Source: Siphonodentalium dalli (taxonomy: Eukaryota; Mollusca; Scaphopoda; Gadilida; Siphonodentaliidae). From it: a DNA stretch of 64,000 bases. The notes under the pieces are model-generated. The model did no database searches and was not told the DNA's origin. It was given only the letters and a program-made list of their open reading frames with translations. Location of the stretch: NCBI GenBank assembly GCA_032622095.1, contig CP136067.1, positions 73,992,705 to 74,056,704 of the forward strand, read 5' to 3'. Position numbers and translations under genes: made by a program. Shown here piece after piece: positions 43,345-54,714 of this stretch (its first letter is position 1; each line of letters begins with the position of its first letter).

Positions 43345-44338
43345 TATTGTATACCATGGAATCTATATAAAACTTGCTTGAATTCTATATGTTCCCTTTC
43401 ATCTAATCATGTGATAAATATTCTGATATATTGTACATGTACTAATAAATTACCACCTGCATGAATCCTGGTTTTAATTTTCAATCATCACAGTTATCTA
43501 TCCAATTTAATTACACTAATCATTTTAATTTGACCAATCATATTCTACGATAACTGCAATAGATACAACGGTTTACTTATCACAACACTGTCCGAAAAGC
43601 TGAAACAGCGAGCGTTGTGTATTATTCCGATAGCTGTCAAATCAATATTTACAATACAGTTTCAATATGGTTAATTTACTAATTATACTGTTTATGGTAA
43701 ACTCTGAACGTAAAATAATTACTGACTTTAAGCTGCACATACTTTTTGGAACTTTGATTCTGTAAACCTGAAATATTTATTACACACCATCAACCACTTT
43801 AGCTGTTTTAATACGGAACATTTAAAGTTATTCTGAAGGAAACAAAATAGTCTATTGTTTTTATCACCATTATTGAGCTAAAGAAAGAAAATTTTCGGAA
43901 ACGATAATCTGAATCGGCCGATTATGGCCCATCGGATGACAATCGGCACTTGGGTTTCAACATTGGCATTGCCGATTATCTAAATAATAATCAGGTGCTT
44001 GTTTTTCTTCAATAAATTGTGTTAAATATGATGATTATATGTTGAATAAATGACCAGTAAACATGGGGAAAGTGTTACCAAACACAAACTTGATGATAGC
44101 CATGTCCTGCGTAACACAGGTATAACCCAAAAGTACATGTCACGTGACACTTAATTACGCAGTGACTGCACTATTTACCACGCTTATCCATCTTAAGATA
44201 TATCAAGTAACAGTTATTATATATCGAATGAATTTAAATGATTATTTAAAATAGACGGAGGAGACCCATTGTATATAGTGTAGTGTGTTTACAACATCCC
44301 CATTGTTCACCAATTAACAACTAATATTCAACAAAATG
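43345..44338. other. Intergenic; one side of an AATCGGCCGATT motif pair
   Basis: The segment 43905-43985 (GAATCGGCCGATTATGGCCC ... TGCCGATTATC) resembles 45340-45395 (AATCGGAATCGGCCGATTGT ... ATAATCGGCAATCG). These could be subterminal parts of one element of about 1.5 kb, or two fragments. No gene. Confidence 0.35.
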
Positions 44339-44904
44339 ACTGCTATTTACAAGTATTCACACTGATATCAGGTCAGCCAGTGACCTCTATGACCGCTTAT
44401 CTATTAGCCAACATCAAAGAAAAGTTCAATGACTGTGGACAGTAAACCAGTGTTGGGTCAAGCCATGTGCTGCTGGCATGTTCAGAATAATGTGGTATAA
44501 AATCAAAAGCCCATCCTCAGACGGAAGAGGTCTCATGTTGGATTCTTGTAATGATAATATTTTATTAATTGGATAGGGATAAATACACTGGTAACAATTA
44601 TTACTGCTATTTACAAGTATTCACACTGATATCAGGTCAGCCAGTGACCTCTATGACCGCTTATCTATTAGCCAACATCAAAGAAAAGTTCAATGACTGT
44701 GGACAGTAAACCAGTGTTGGGTCAAGCCATGTGCTGCTGGCATGTTCTGCATGGTTTCCTTGGTATTGTCTCTAAAGTTGAGTTCAGAATAATGTGGTAT
44801 AAAATCAAAAGCCCATCCTCAGACGGAAGAGGTCTCATGTTGGATTCTTGTAATGATAATATTTTATTAATTGGATAGGGATAAATACACTGGTAACAAT
44901 TATT
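44339..44904 (+). repeat. Recent tandem duplication with a 38-bp internal deletion
   Basis: Units 44339-44602 (264 bp) and 44603-44904 (302 bp) are essentially identical, except that unit 1 lacks 38 bp present in unit 2 (about 44746-44783). The missing block is bounded by GTTC on both sides. Confidence 0.9.
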
Positions 44905-45028
44905 AATATTTTAATTGTTTTTAATTAAATATTTCGTTCCTGTTTTGATGTGAACGGTCATGCACTCTTCTGAGTTGTCATCGCGGCGAATGCCAAAACT
45001 CACCTGTGTCTGTTCTTGTAGCCCAGAA

Positions 45029-45085
45029 TTCAGACTTACAATTGTATAAGGCGTATTCAGACTTACAATTGTATAAGACGTATAA
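45029..45085. repeat. 27-bp direct duplication
   Basis: ATTCAGACTTACAATTGTAT followed by AAG(G/A)CGT occurs twice in tandem. Confidence 0.8.
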
Positions 45086-45429
45086 GTTGAATAATGCATA
45101 TTTTGAGGGGAAATACTGGGTCAACAAGTAACGACTTATAGACAGAAATATACGGTAAATTGAGCATAATATAACATGTGTAGTAGTTGTCAGGAATGCG
45201 GGAATCTGTTCACAAGTCCACCAATACCTACCTTTATACTCACCCAAACATATACTTATGTATACTGGTATATTACTGCTGTTGGTGCTTCCAAATATAA
45301 GTAATATGTGACACATATAACATATTCTGGTATAGTTATTACAATAATCGGAATCGGAATCGGCCGATTGTGATCTCAAATAATCGGCAATCGTCACAAG
45401 GCTCTTTTTAATAATTGGCTCATCACTAC

Positions 45430-45965
45430 TGTAGACATTTTATGCATGGTGCAGTAACTCAAAACATTTAATATCCGATCAGAACCAAATTTTGCATATG
45501 AGTTTCTCAGCCGAAAATACAGATCAGTTTGAATATGGGTTTGATCAGAGCTTTTTTTACGGAGTTGTGGCCCTTTTTCGACTTAGAATTAGCACATACT
45601 GCGATAACTCAAACATTTTTTTATCCGATCGGAACATAATTTGTTTGGTATGTGAGTTTGTCAGCCCAAAATACAGATCGAGTTTGAATATGGGTTTGAT
45701 TCTATTTTTTTGCTGAGTTATGGCTCTTTTTTTTATTTTTTTTTATTTTTATTATAATTTTTTTGTTAACCATCACTTTATAGCAGAATTGGCCCTTTTT
45801 CGACTTATAATTCAAACATGCTGCAATAATTCAAACATGTTTTATCTGATTGGAACCAACTTTGGTATGTGAGTTTGTCAGCCCAAAATACAGATCAATT
45901 TTGAATATGGGTTTGATCAGATTTTATTTCACGGATTATGGCTCTTTTCAAATTTAAATATTTGT
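45430..45965 (+). repeat. Three tandem ~170-bp 'AACTCAAACAT' units
   Basis: Units at about 45433, 45598 and 45818 each have GC(A/G)(A/G)TAA(C/T)TCAAA-ACATTT, then TCCGATC(A/G)GAACCAAATTT, CAGCC(C/G)AAAATACAGATC, TTTGAATATGGGTTTGATC and a closing GAGTTATGGC(C/T)CTTTT. Same type as 4388-5047. Confidence 0.7.
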
Positions 45966-46025
45966 TTTTTTAACCACCACTTAGCCAGGTGAATTTATTT
46001 AACTAGACCAATGGAGCTCTAGGTC

Positions 46026-46495
46026 CTTGGATGCTTGGACTTACATAAGCCTTGACATAGTGTGCCTGTCATTTGAAGAATGAGGTTCCCAGAGGGTGAA
46101 TTTGGTGACACTATCCCACATAGTGGGCTAGCATAACTATAGTCACCCTCTTGGGACCTCATTCTGCTTAGGCCTCAACTACTAACAGAGATCTAGGATC
46201 AGATTGAAGTTCCCCAGTTGAAGTTGGTGATGTTCACCCATTAGTCACCTGAATTATGCAATTTATCTTCTGAAAATAAGGGGATATAGAAACTGAACAG
46301 AGTAACTAAAAATAATGTTACTTTGAGACTATATATACTTCCCAGATTAGGTATAAGCAGAATAAGGTCAACCAGAGGGTGAATTTGGTGATGCCAGCCC
46401 TCTGTATGGAATAGTTTCACTAAATTCACCCTCTAGGGACCTCATTCTGCAAATGACAGACACACTACTTCAAGTCTTGGACTTGCATTGGATAA
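46026..46495. mobile_element. ~470-bp foldback element
   Basis: The outer arms are inverted (GTGTGCCTGTCATTTG on the left, CAAATGACAGACACAC on the right). So are the GAATGAGGT/ACCTCATTC and AGAGGGTGAATTTGGTGA/TCACCCTCT blocks, which form two nested hairpins (46076-46166 and 46358-46452). No ORF. Confidence 0.6.
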
Positions 46496-46859
46496 AACAG
46501 GGCAGAGATAGGTGATTTAACCCCCTTTGACTGTTCCATGTCTTTTAACCATTTCCATTATTAAATAAAGTTATTTTGATATCTCACATGGCAATTTGAA
46601 ACAGCATAAATAGAACTGCTTACACTATAATAGTGGTGACAGGCTCTATAGTTTAGAATAGTTATATTACTAATAACCCTTCCCTTTTGACCAATAAATT
46701 CCATATAATTCAATATAAAAACTCTAGATTATGATTTTGATCATAGCAATTTACTGTCGCCAATTGCTCAACAATGTCTTGAATGAGTTAAAAAAAAATA
46801 TGGCCAGGTCTGCCTACATTGGGTGGAGTGGCGGCCCTTATATTGGTTCAATTTCGTGA

Positions 46860-47510
46860 ACTTTGATCATTATAGTGCGATAACTTGAATAAATATTGAT
46901 TGATTTTGTTGTTATTCGTTATATTAGACTTGCACAACAGTATCTTCATCGAGTTCGAAAACTGGCTAGGTCCCCTTATTTTGGGCAGAGTTATGGCTTT
47001 TAATTAATTAATTTTTACGAGGGATGGTCTGGGTAGGTGTTCGGTCAGCCCTAAACCTATATAACATAACAGTGTACCCTAACCTATATAACATAACATT
47101 GTATTGATGAATTTTGACAATTTTGGGTGTGAGTTTATTGTCATGTGTGACAGCCGCATACAGAAAATCCACACAGGAAAATAAGGGTCCACCCCTACTT
47201 TCTAACCAGAGTTATGACACTTTAATATTTCTATTTATAGAAAATTTATGTTCATTAGAACATCAACCAATTTCATTCATATTTGGTATATGGATCTTTC
47301 ACAACAATATCTCGATCGAGTTCGAAAACCGGATTTGTCCAATTTTTTTTTAACCTGAGTTATGGCCCTTAATAGTTTGTCTATTTTTAACAATTTTATG
47401 CAACCAAACCAATTTCTTTCATATTTGATATAGTGAGCTTTCACAACAATATCTCGATTGAGTTTGAAAACCAGGGTTGTTTCGATTTTTTTCTACCTGA
47501 GTTTATAATA
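46860..47510 (+). repeat. Diverged 'GAGTTATGGC' repeat units
   Basis: Three units with CA(C/A)AACA(A/G)TATCT(C/T)GATCGAGTT-GAAAAC and a closing GAGTTATGGC(T/C)(T/C)TTAAT. A 30-bp duplication AACCTATATAACATAACA(G/T) lies at 47053-47102. Confidence 0.6.
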
Positions 47511-47635
47511 GGACCCTGCGAATCGATATCTTCAATGCATTTCGGAATTTTTCATTTGATTCGATTCAACAGTGTTGTGTAAGATTGCTAGTTACAATTT
47601 TCAATCCGAGCCCATGTTTGGCACAGTGAGAAGGG

Positions 47636-47712
47636 AAGTCGGTAGCCAAGAGGTAGCGTACTGGTCTCTTGTGCTAGCAGACTGGGGATCGCAACCTGGT
47701 CAGGGTTATGTC
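47636..47712 (+). mobile_element. Possible tRNA-derived SINE head
   Basis: GGTAGCCAAGAGGTAGCG resembles a pol III A box (TRGYNNARNGG) and GGGATCGCAACCTGG, about 40 bp later, a degenerate B box (GGTTCGANNCC). The adjacent CCCGTAGCCAGGGGGGTTCG begins another dispersed repeat. No cloverleaf tested. Confidence 0.35.
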
Positions 47713-47909
47713 AAGCCCGTAGCCAGGGGGGTTCGTACCATTCGAACGAACGGCCCTTTTTCATGCATGTGCCCGGAGGAGGTGATGGCCGTTCGCCATT
47801 CGCCGTTCGCCGTTCGCCGTTCGGAGAAACATGTCATGCCGCAGAGCGGCATGCTATGCTCGTGTCGTGCATACAAGGCCGAACTGTATATTTTCTATTA
47901 ATCCAGTTG

Positions 47910-48065
47910 ATGCCCGGAACATTCACATTTCATTCGAACGAACGGCGCAATGCAACAGCCTGGATAGAGACCGATGCCCGCAAATTATATGACAACCCAT
48001 GTCGTAATATTCCGGAATTCAACCAGGGGCTTCAACAGAATGCAGCTCAAACTAGCATGATGTAA
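47910..48065 (+). CDS. 51-codon protein-like ORF, unidentified
   Basis: ATG 47910 to TAA 48063-48065. Polar and protein-like (MPGTFTFHSNERRNATAWIE ... NIPEFNQGLQQNAAQTSMM). It follows a (CCGTTCG)n microrepeat at about 47788-47823. There are no flanking splice signals I trust. It may be an exon or a repeat ORF remnant. Confidence 0.15.
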   Translation: MPGTFTFHSNERRNATAWIETDARKLYDNPCRNIPEFNQGLQQNAAQTSMM

Positions 48066-48263
48066 TCACTGGATATGACCATCCAGCGGAAGGGTGCCGT
48101 GTATATACAGTAAAATTCTGACGCTCCGAATGCCTCCATTTTTTATCGGACCGAAAATACTCGTATTATAGAAATTGTCGCTCCGTTTGCGTTCGCATGT
48201 AAATCCATGGCGAAGTGACTGAAACGATCACTATCGGACAACGTTCGCATGACCCCAACCTGC

Positions 48264-48392
48264 ACGACGAACGGATCCGACGAACGGATCAGATTATTTT
48301 CGCTAACGCATACGCAAGCAACGGCACGACGAACGGATCCGACGAATTTACGAATCCGATTATTTTCGCTAACGCATATACGCAAGCATGTG
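48264..48392 (+). repeat. Two ~63-bp tandem units (ACGACGAACGGATCCGACGAA)
   Basis: CACGACGAACGGATCCGACG ... GATTATTTTCGCTAACGCAT ... ACGCAAGCA repeats twice in tandem with small changes. Confidence 0.7.
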
Positions 48393-48575
48393 TGGCTATA
48401 TATACATCAACATGACCACAGTTGTTTGTTTTTGTCTGTTTATGCATATACGTGTATACATTCCACAACTGGAGCCACATTCACTAAATATCTCTGGAAA
48501 ACAAGCGTTTCACGATCACTTTACGCCTTAATAATTTTCTGGCCAACGATAGTTTATTATCGTGCTTTAAAGCTA

Positions 48576-50148
48576 CCGTCAAATGGGTATACTTTGAACA
48601 CTTTTAATATGTTTAGTATCATATCGATAAAATGTGGGCTGTATGTTGATTTTATTGACATACAATTTTTGGGCTGTGTTGGACTTATTGTAAAATGAAA
48701 CTTGCACAAGGGTCTTGTGCCCTAATAGTTTGATACCAACATCAATTATGTGGTGTTCAAAGTTTCACCACATTGGGGATACTTTGAACACTGAGAGGTC
48801 GTTACAGAAATGAATCATGCTGTTTAAGTAAAGTCACGCCCATATCACATTTGAACCTAGTAAACAATCTGGACTATATAATATATGACGGGGGATGGGG
48901 TGGTGGGTGGGTAACTAACCTCTATACTCTAATGATCGAGGGGCGCCTGCGGCGCATAAGATACTTATACCTATTATTTATGTGGCCAAAAAGCCAACAT
49001 TTTCAGATAAACAGAGATGAATAACTCTAGTATAGAAAACCTGAACAAAACATCAATATACCAAATTTCATAAAGATCCAGGCACTATATTGTTCAAGTT
49101 ATGACGCGAACAGAGAAAAACAAATACTTTAATATTATCATGATGGATATTAAGCTTAGTTACTTAACTAATAATCATTATATACCATCAATACCCCCCC
49201 CCCCCATTGCAGTACAGAACCACTTCCCCAGAGTACTAATTGAATACTGCTCCCTATCTTAAGATACACCAATAGCCATGCAATATTTGGCAAGTGACTT
49301 AGGAATGGATTCACTGTCAGAACTACTGGTACTAGTATAGGTGCAACATTAATTTTTCAAAATTTTCCCAGGAAAGAATTAGATGTACTAAACTACTAGT
49401 AGATTAATTGAATATATCCACTGTTCACCCCATATGTTAGTAGAGGCCAGATTTGGGGAATAATGAGGGCAACATCCGGCGAACATTATTTTAACGCCTC
49501 CATACCGATGTATTGGGATTTGGGTCGGCCAAGTTGAATCCCCCATCACAAATATTATCAAACCTGATCCTCCTATATAAACATAAGTGAGATTCTGATT
49601 ATGCCCATGCATGTACCACACCCGGGCATTTTGCAATCTGCGTGATCCTGACAGCTATAATAACAGAATCAGCATACTGAAACATAACATTTGAATGACT
49701 TTGGTGATACTTTGAGTGTTCAAAGTATCCCCCATCCCATAAGATACACCTGCGATTTTATGGTTCTGAATTATTTCTAATCATAATTTATATGTTGACA
49801 GATCACAAAGTATTTTCTTGGTTCCATTGACCTATAAACAACATTAAATTTAAAACAATGTTTCTTGGGGGAGTTTATTACAGCCATCTGTATTTTTGTG
49901 TGAAAGTTGACACATGTAAAATTTTAATATCCCATGTGTGGTCACCATGTGATATTTACTCTGGGACTGAAATTAAAATTTCCATCCAAAATAACACAGT
50001 ACCATGTTCCTTAAATAAATCACATATATGTAGTTTAAATTTTATCTGAGCAAACAAGCAATTGCCATTTATTACTGGGAATAAATAATTCTTTTTCAGG
50101 AAAACTGCTCAAAGTTACCCCCGTGTCCAAAGTATCCCCGTGTGACGG
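48576..50148. mobile_element. 1.57-kb non-autonomous element with CCGTCA ends
   Basis: The ends are inverted: CCGTCAAATGGGTATACTTT on the left and, reversed from the right, CCGTCACACGGGGATACTTT. TA sits on both sides (48574-48575, 50149-50150). Related GGGGATACTTTGAACAC motifs recur inside near each end (48776-48793; 49709-49740 inverted). No transposase frame. A poly-C run lies at about 49194-49205. Confidence 0.6.
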
Positions 50149-50766
50149 TATATAGTTTAGATCGGGTATAAACATTAGGTTCTTTATTCCGAAGGTTCTT
50201 TAGATTTTAGGGTGGTCTAAATTATGCCATTTGCATTGTCTTTTCAGAAAAAAATTCCCCGGACCCCCCCTTAAATGAGAGAGGGACACCCCCTCTCGAG
50301 CTCTCCCCCGCTCGCCGCTACGCGGCTCGATTCAAATGCCCTCCAAATATATGACGAACTGCCTTCTATAATGGCTGGCTACGGACTTGTATGTATACCA
50401 AGTTTGTCAGGCTGAAAAGTCTCAATCGAGATCACTGAATAAAGATCCGAATGCAAAAATTGTTATTTCCCCCATTTGTCCAGATATGTTGTCGTGGTGC
50501 AGTACGCTGTCTGATCAGGCGCGGACATTAATGGCTGACCCGTGTACACGCCTCGGTGTGTGCATATTAAAGAACGCTACTGGAGTCACCACAGGGTTAT
50601 AAAGTTACTAGGCCGTGGTAGCACCTGGACCGGCCCATAATTGTCAGTAAATGACAGCAAGTTGTCGCATGAAGAAGAGAAGTACCACAACTTTACCCTG
50701 CATCTCTCATTCTTGTCTTTAACTCTTCCTTTACTGAATGGATTATTACAGGTCCTTTTCATTGGT

Positions 50767-50840
50767 GGGAACTGTTCAGATAATAATTATCTTCAACAAT
50801 GGTCATTTGTTGAACTTAATTATTATATCTGAACATTCCC
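50767..50840. mobile_element. Short hairpin repeat, copy 1
   Basis: GGGAACTGTTCAGATAATAA against TTATTATATCTGAACATTCCC around TTCAACAA.../...TTGTTGAA. Followed at 50862 by AGTATTTAGTATAGAAAGGG. Copy 2 is at 51952-52026. Confidence 0.6.
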
Positions 50841-50881
50841 AAAGGGAGCTGCTCATCAACCAGTATTTAGTATAGAAAGGG

Positions 50882-51951
50882 ATGGCTCCCAAAAAATATT
50901 CCAAACTATTTAATCCAATAAATCATCTGAGCACACTCCATCCTGATATAAACATTCTAGATTTCCCTTTATACATATTTTCATTGCAGTATATAACTGT
51001 TTAATGTTCTATGGTCTGCATTCATTAATTGATAGAAACTAGAAGCCAGTATATATCCTCCTTTTATATTACCTTGAAGGTCCCTGGCCAGCACATTATA
51101 GTTGTGCATTTGATAAAAGGTCTTTGCTGACTCCAGTCCATTGTATTGTGAGACCAACCTTAGTTAATTGATGCTGGGAATATCTGTTCAGTTTTACACA
51201 TGCTTTTATTAGACATCAGGTTATGTCTGTTGCTGGTATATTCATTTTAATTATAGTGTATACTGTGTGTGTTTTGTGTGCATACTGATGTGTTTAATTT
51301 GTTATCTACATCCACTCATACTCTGCTACATTAATTCCTGAAAAACAAGCCCATTTCAAACAGATAGTTGGAGTACTGTGGCAGACTTTAATAGTTCACT
51401 TGGCTTCTCATGCTCGATTTCGAAGTTATAGGAAAGCTTCTTGTGCAATGCAGGTTTGATAGTTATATTTTGATTTTGTGTTCTGTGTTCTCTACAGTTT
51501 TAGGACCTTTTCGCACTTTTTATGGATTAACTAATTATATTCTGGATGAATGTTTTGTCCCATCTGTGACTTTTGAACTGTTATTTTAGGTCAGTCATTT
51601 TACTGGTTGGTGACTTGGGAAACATTTCCACATTTTTGATTGATCAACTGCTTATAATTTTGATCAGTGTTTTCGTCACTTGGTTACTTTGCAGAATTTC
51701 CACATTTTTGATGGAGTAACCGGATTACATCTCATAGTTTATGATGTTGCCTCTTCATGAGGTAGTGACAAAGAGGAAGTTTGTCAAACGTTCTGAGACA
51801 TTCAGTGCTGGGCATCAAATTCTTACATGGAGAGCTATGGCAGGTAATTAGATCTTAGTAATTATACCCCCTTTTAAAAAAAAAACCTTTTTTAAAAACC
51901 CTGTTTTTGTACCTGTCTGTGCACACAAGAGCAGAATGATTAATAATCATT
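50882..51951. other. Intergenic, no gene recognised
   Basis: Contains two related phrases (AGAATTTCCACATTTTTGAT at about 51690 and AACATTTCCACATTTTTGAT at about 51619) but no gene or RNA. Confidence 0.4.
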
Positions 51952-52026
51952 GTTCGGAAATGTTCAGATAATAAGTTAAACAAATGACCTATCGTTTGTT
52001 GAACTTATTATCTGAACATTTCGGAA
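51952..52026. mobile_element. Short hairpin repeat, copy 2
   Basis: GTTCGGAAATGTTCAGATAA with AAGTT is mirrored by AACTTATTATCTGAACATTTCGGAAC. Followed by AGTATATAGTATAGAAAGGG, as in copy 1. Confidence 0.65.
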
Positions 52027-52275
52027 CTACTCGTCAGTGAGTATATAGTATAGAAAGGGTTAAGCACTGCTGATGGTACTCTCTCCTTGAGTATCACACT
52101 ACATGGTGACACATACTTGCCACTGTCAAGTTGGTCTTAAAAGGGGGCTGTACCTGAATCCAACCATTTATAAGATGCCTTCTAATATATTCAATGGTAA
52201 ATATGCAACAGGTAAATTAATTTGAGTTGATGATATATGGGGTAAACTAAATATTTAAATATCAAAGCTGAATCT

Positions 52276-52419
52276 ATGGCCTGTTTTATATGTCAAGCTA
52301 AACACGAGCAGTGCCAGGCTTTTCTGTGTAAAAATAGCAAAGTCCATGAAAGTGCTTGTGAGGCTCGATGTATAAAACCATCTGGCTCATTGAGTTTTCC
52401 CAAGCATGAGCTGGGTTAA
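52276..52419 (+). CDS. Cys-rich micro-ORF, copy 1 (47 codons)
   Basis: ATG 52276 to TAA 52417-52419. The middle reads CQAFLCKNSKVHESACEARC with four Cys. In the paralogous segment 52568-52663 the four Cys are kept. Of nine codon differences in the shared 21 codons, five are silent third-position changes, which hints at past coding constraint. No signal peptide is visible and the family is not recognised. It may be an exon piece or chance. Confidence 0.25.
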   Translation: MACFICQAKHEQCQAFLCKNSKVHESACEARCIKPSGSLSFPKHELG

Positions 52420-52567
52420 GCCCTGCTGATGATAATCTCTCCTTGAGTATCACACTACATGGTGACACCTACTTGCCACTGTCAAGTTGGTCTTAAAAGG
52501 GGACTATCTGAATCCAACCATTTATAATCTATACCTTCTAATATGTTTAAATATCAAAGCTGAATCT

Positions 52568-52663
52568 ATGGCTTACAAGCAGTGCCAGGCATTTCTGTGT
52601 AAAATTGGCGAAGTCCAGGAAAGCGCATGCGAGGCTCGATGCAGTTATGGTCTACGGATGTAA
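52568..52663 (+). CDS. Cys-rich micro-ORF, copy 2 (31 codons)
   Basis: Paralogue of 52276-52419, lacking nine codons near the start and diverging after the last Cys. CQAFLC-K-x3-V-x-ESACEARC is conserved. Ends TAA 52661-52663. Confidence 0.22.
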   Translation: MAYKQCQAFLCKIGEVQESACEARCSYGLRM

Positions 52664-53099
52664 ATCCGCTGTGATCATGTTTAATATACACATCGCCATA
52701 GAGTGTTAGTTATGAGAGTGGCTGTGTGTGAGTGGGAGCGATTGGTAAAATTAATGTCTCAGTATTGTGAGACCATGTTTTGTTTTGTCTTGGTTGTCGT
52801 TTGTGAAGTGCATGTTCGAAGGCAAACAACATACAGGGTTTGATGACTCGGTAAGGAAGTATGACCATTTATAAAAGAAATGCTTTATTCATCTATTGTA
52901 TGACTGGTGCGCTCTGATAGAGATTGGTTAGATGGAACAAGCTTCACAAATGACAACCAAGAACTGAAATGTGATCACATCCAAGACTTTTATGAAAATA
53001 TTTTTGTCAGTTTTGAAATTGCGCAGCTAGGTGTGCGAATTTAAAAGGCATGAATGTAAGACTGAGTAAAAAATAGTACTGCGCGAATTTACATACAAG

Positions 53100-54300
53100 T
53101 ATAAAGGTAGTTGAATTGGAGCTTAAAGGATTGCTATCCTGATGAATACAACAAAACACTATAGGAAAGCCACCCCTATTATGATCACAATGATCCAAGT
53201 CCCATAACAATCGGGTAATAAATAAGCTGAGAAATACATGTAATTAAATAATACCCTAACCGGTTGTCGGCTATCTCCATCGCAAATCCTCATTTGACTA
53301 ATTCAAAATATGGAATCGGAGTTAATTGTGTCTATGACGTCATATGAGTGGTGATGTAAATGCGGAATCGACATGAGCGCCTGAGTGTAATGGAAATACT
53401 GCTGGGCATGTCAATAACATTGTGTATATGCAGTGAATTGTCATCGCCCGGTGAGTTATCTTCATGCACTTGTCATAGACAACACTGTTATGTCAAAAAT
53501 AAAGCTTATAAAAACCCGAGCCCACATGTTAACTCTATATTCGGGTGCGTGTTCACGATGTTGTTTTAATGTTCCATATATATGCCTCGAGTGTCCCATA
53601 TATTCACAGTTATCTTTTGTTTATTCATTCGTGACAATGCCAAATAAATGCAGTGTTTTCGGCTGTGGCCGGTATAGTGACTCTATATATATAATATAAT
53701 TAAAATTCTACATTCATTTCCAAGCAATGTTCGTTTACGTGACATTTGGTGGGATTTCTATGGGAAACCCGTTGCGCAAAATCAGAAACTATTAAAGTGT
53801 TTGACGATGAAATGGTCCAGAATTTGTTCCGTCCACTTCGAAAAAAATATATATTTTGAGCACAATGTGAATATTACTTGGCCACAACCGTGGCTACCGA
53901 CAACTCAGACGAGACGCAACACCCACATTAAACAAACCTACCACCGACGAGAATGGCATCCTAAGAAAAACGTCAACTCCCGTAAAGAAATATAAATTTG
54001 CCGGAGCGTCCAGTCATGAGTATATCCAATTGAACCTTGAATATATGAAATAAAGAGCGTTTAATTTTACGAGTCAGACATGGTTACGAAGACATAAAAT
54101 TTCAGTTCAAGTGGGGAGTATATTGATGAATAATTTAGTAAATATTCACAATGACAACTATTCTAAGTCGAGTTCCCACTTTCCTTCACCATGACTCAAT
54201 AAAGAGCGTTCCACATTAAGCATATTCCTGATATCGTGTGCATAAAAACCGTTTAATAAAAAAACGGAAATTACTATGACATTGATGGGTATATACATAT
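53100..54300 (+). mobile_element. THAP-domain element, copy 2
   Basis: Opposite-orientation homologue of 31620-32685, matching across coding and non-coding parts. The LKDCYPDEYNKTL peptide is present at about 53130-53170 but cut by a TAG where copy 1 has TCG. The internal frame of copy 1 (32479-32144) is broken here. The 3' part shares CAATAAAGAGCGTTCCA-CATTAAGC. No terminal repeats identified. Confidence 0.6.
53637..53995 (+). pseudogene. THAP zinc-finger domain, frameshifted
   Basis: MPNKCSVFGCG (frame 3) stops at 53697-53699 after a small deletion. The remainder lies in frame 2 from about 53705: ILHSFPSNVRLRDIWWDFYG, WSRICSVHFEKNIYF and WLPTTQTRR. Together these show the THAP order C-x4-C ... 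IW ... C-x2-H-F ... P, so copy 2 holds the half that copy 1 lost. Not translatable as one protein. Confidence 0.6.
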
Positions 54301-54714
54301 ATATCCAAAGTTCGCGTGTATATGTATTGGGTGAATATTTGAAAAGTGTACAATTTGATGTTACGACCATTGGTCCTATAATTACAGAAGTGTGTGCAAC
54401 AGGAGAAAACCAAATAATAATTATTTCTAGGTACCATGATAATTAGGATGATATTCAGGCAAAAAAACTTAACCAAAGTCTGAGCTGTTGGATTTTTACA
54501 GAGCCAACATGAGTCCATGTCATCAATTTCTGAATGTTACTTTTCTACATTGAACAGTATAGACTATATTTTTATCCCGAAGAGATCAGATAAATCTCAC
54601 ATATTCAATCCTATTTAGTCCATGAAACTTGAACAAAACGACTATAACTGGAAGATGGACTTTCTTCATTCAAACTTGAAAATATAGATCTCATTGCTCC
54701 TGTTATAAATTTTT

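Larger units (their letters stand above)
52057..52677 (+). repeat. Diverged tandem duplication (~355 and ~265 bp)
   Basis: GTTAAGC(A/C)CTGCTGATG, TCTCCTTGAGTATCACACTA, CTTGCCACTGTCAAGTTGGT, ATCAAAGCTGAATCTATGGC and the Cys-rich segment occur in both copies (starting at about 52057 and 52414). Copy 2 is shorter by two internal deletions. Confidence 0.75.

Noticed and set aside
43900-45400. A single element bounded by AATCGGCCGATT motifs
   Set aside because: The motifs are similar, but no terminal repeat pair or target duplication could be aligned.
47053-47102. Telomere-like CCCTAA words
   Set aside because: Only one or two occurrences inside a 30-bp duplication. No array.
50387-50602. 71-codon protein-like frame after the 'GGCTACGGA' repeat end
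   Set aside because: It begins at TTG, has no early ATG or trusted acceptor, and shows no motif. Left unannotated.
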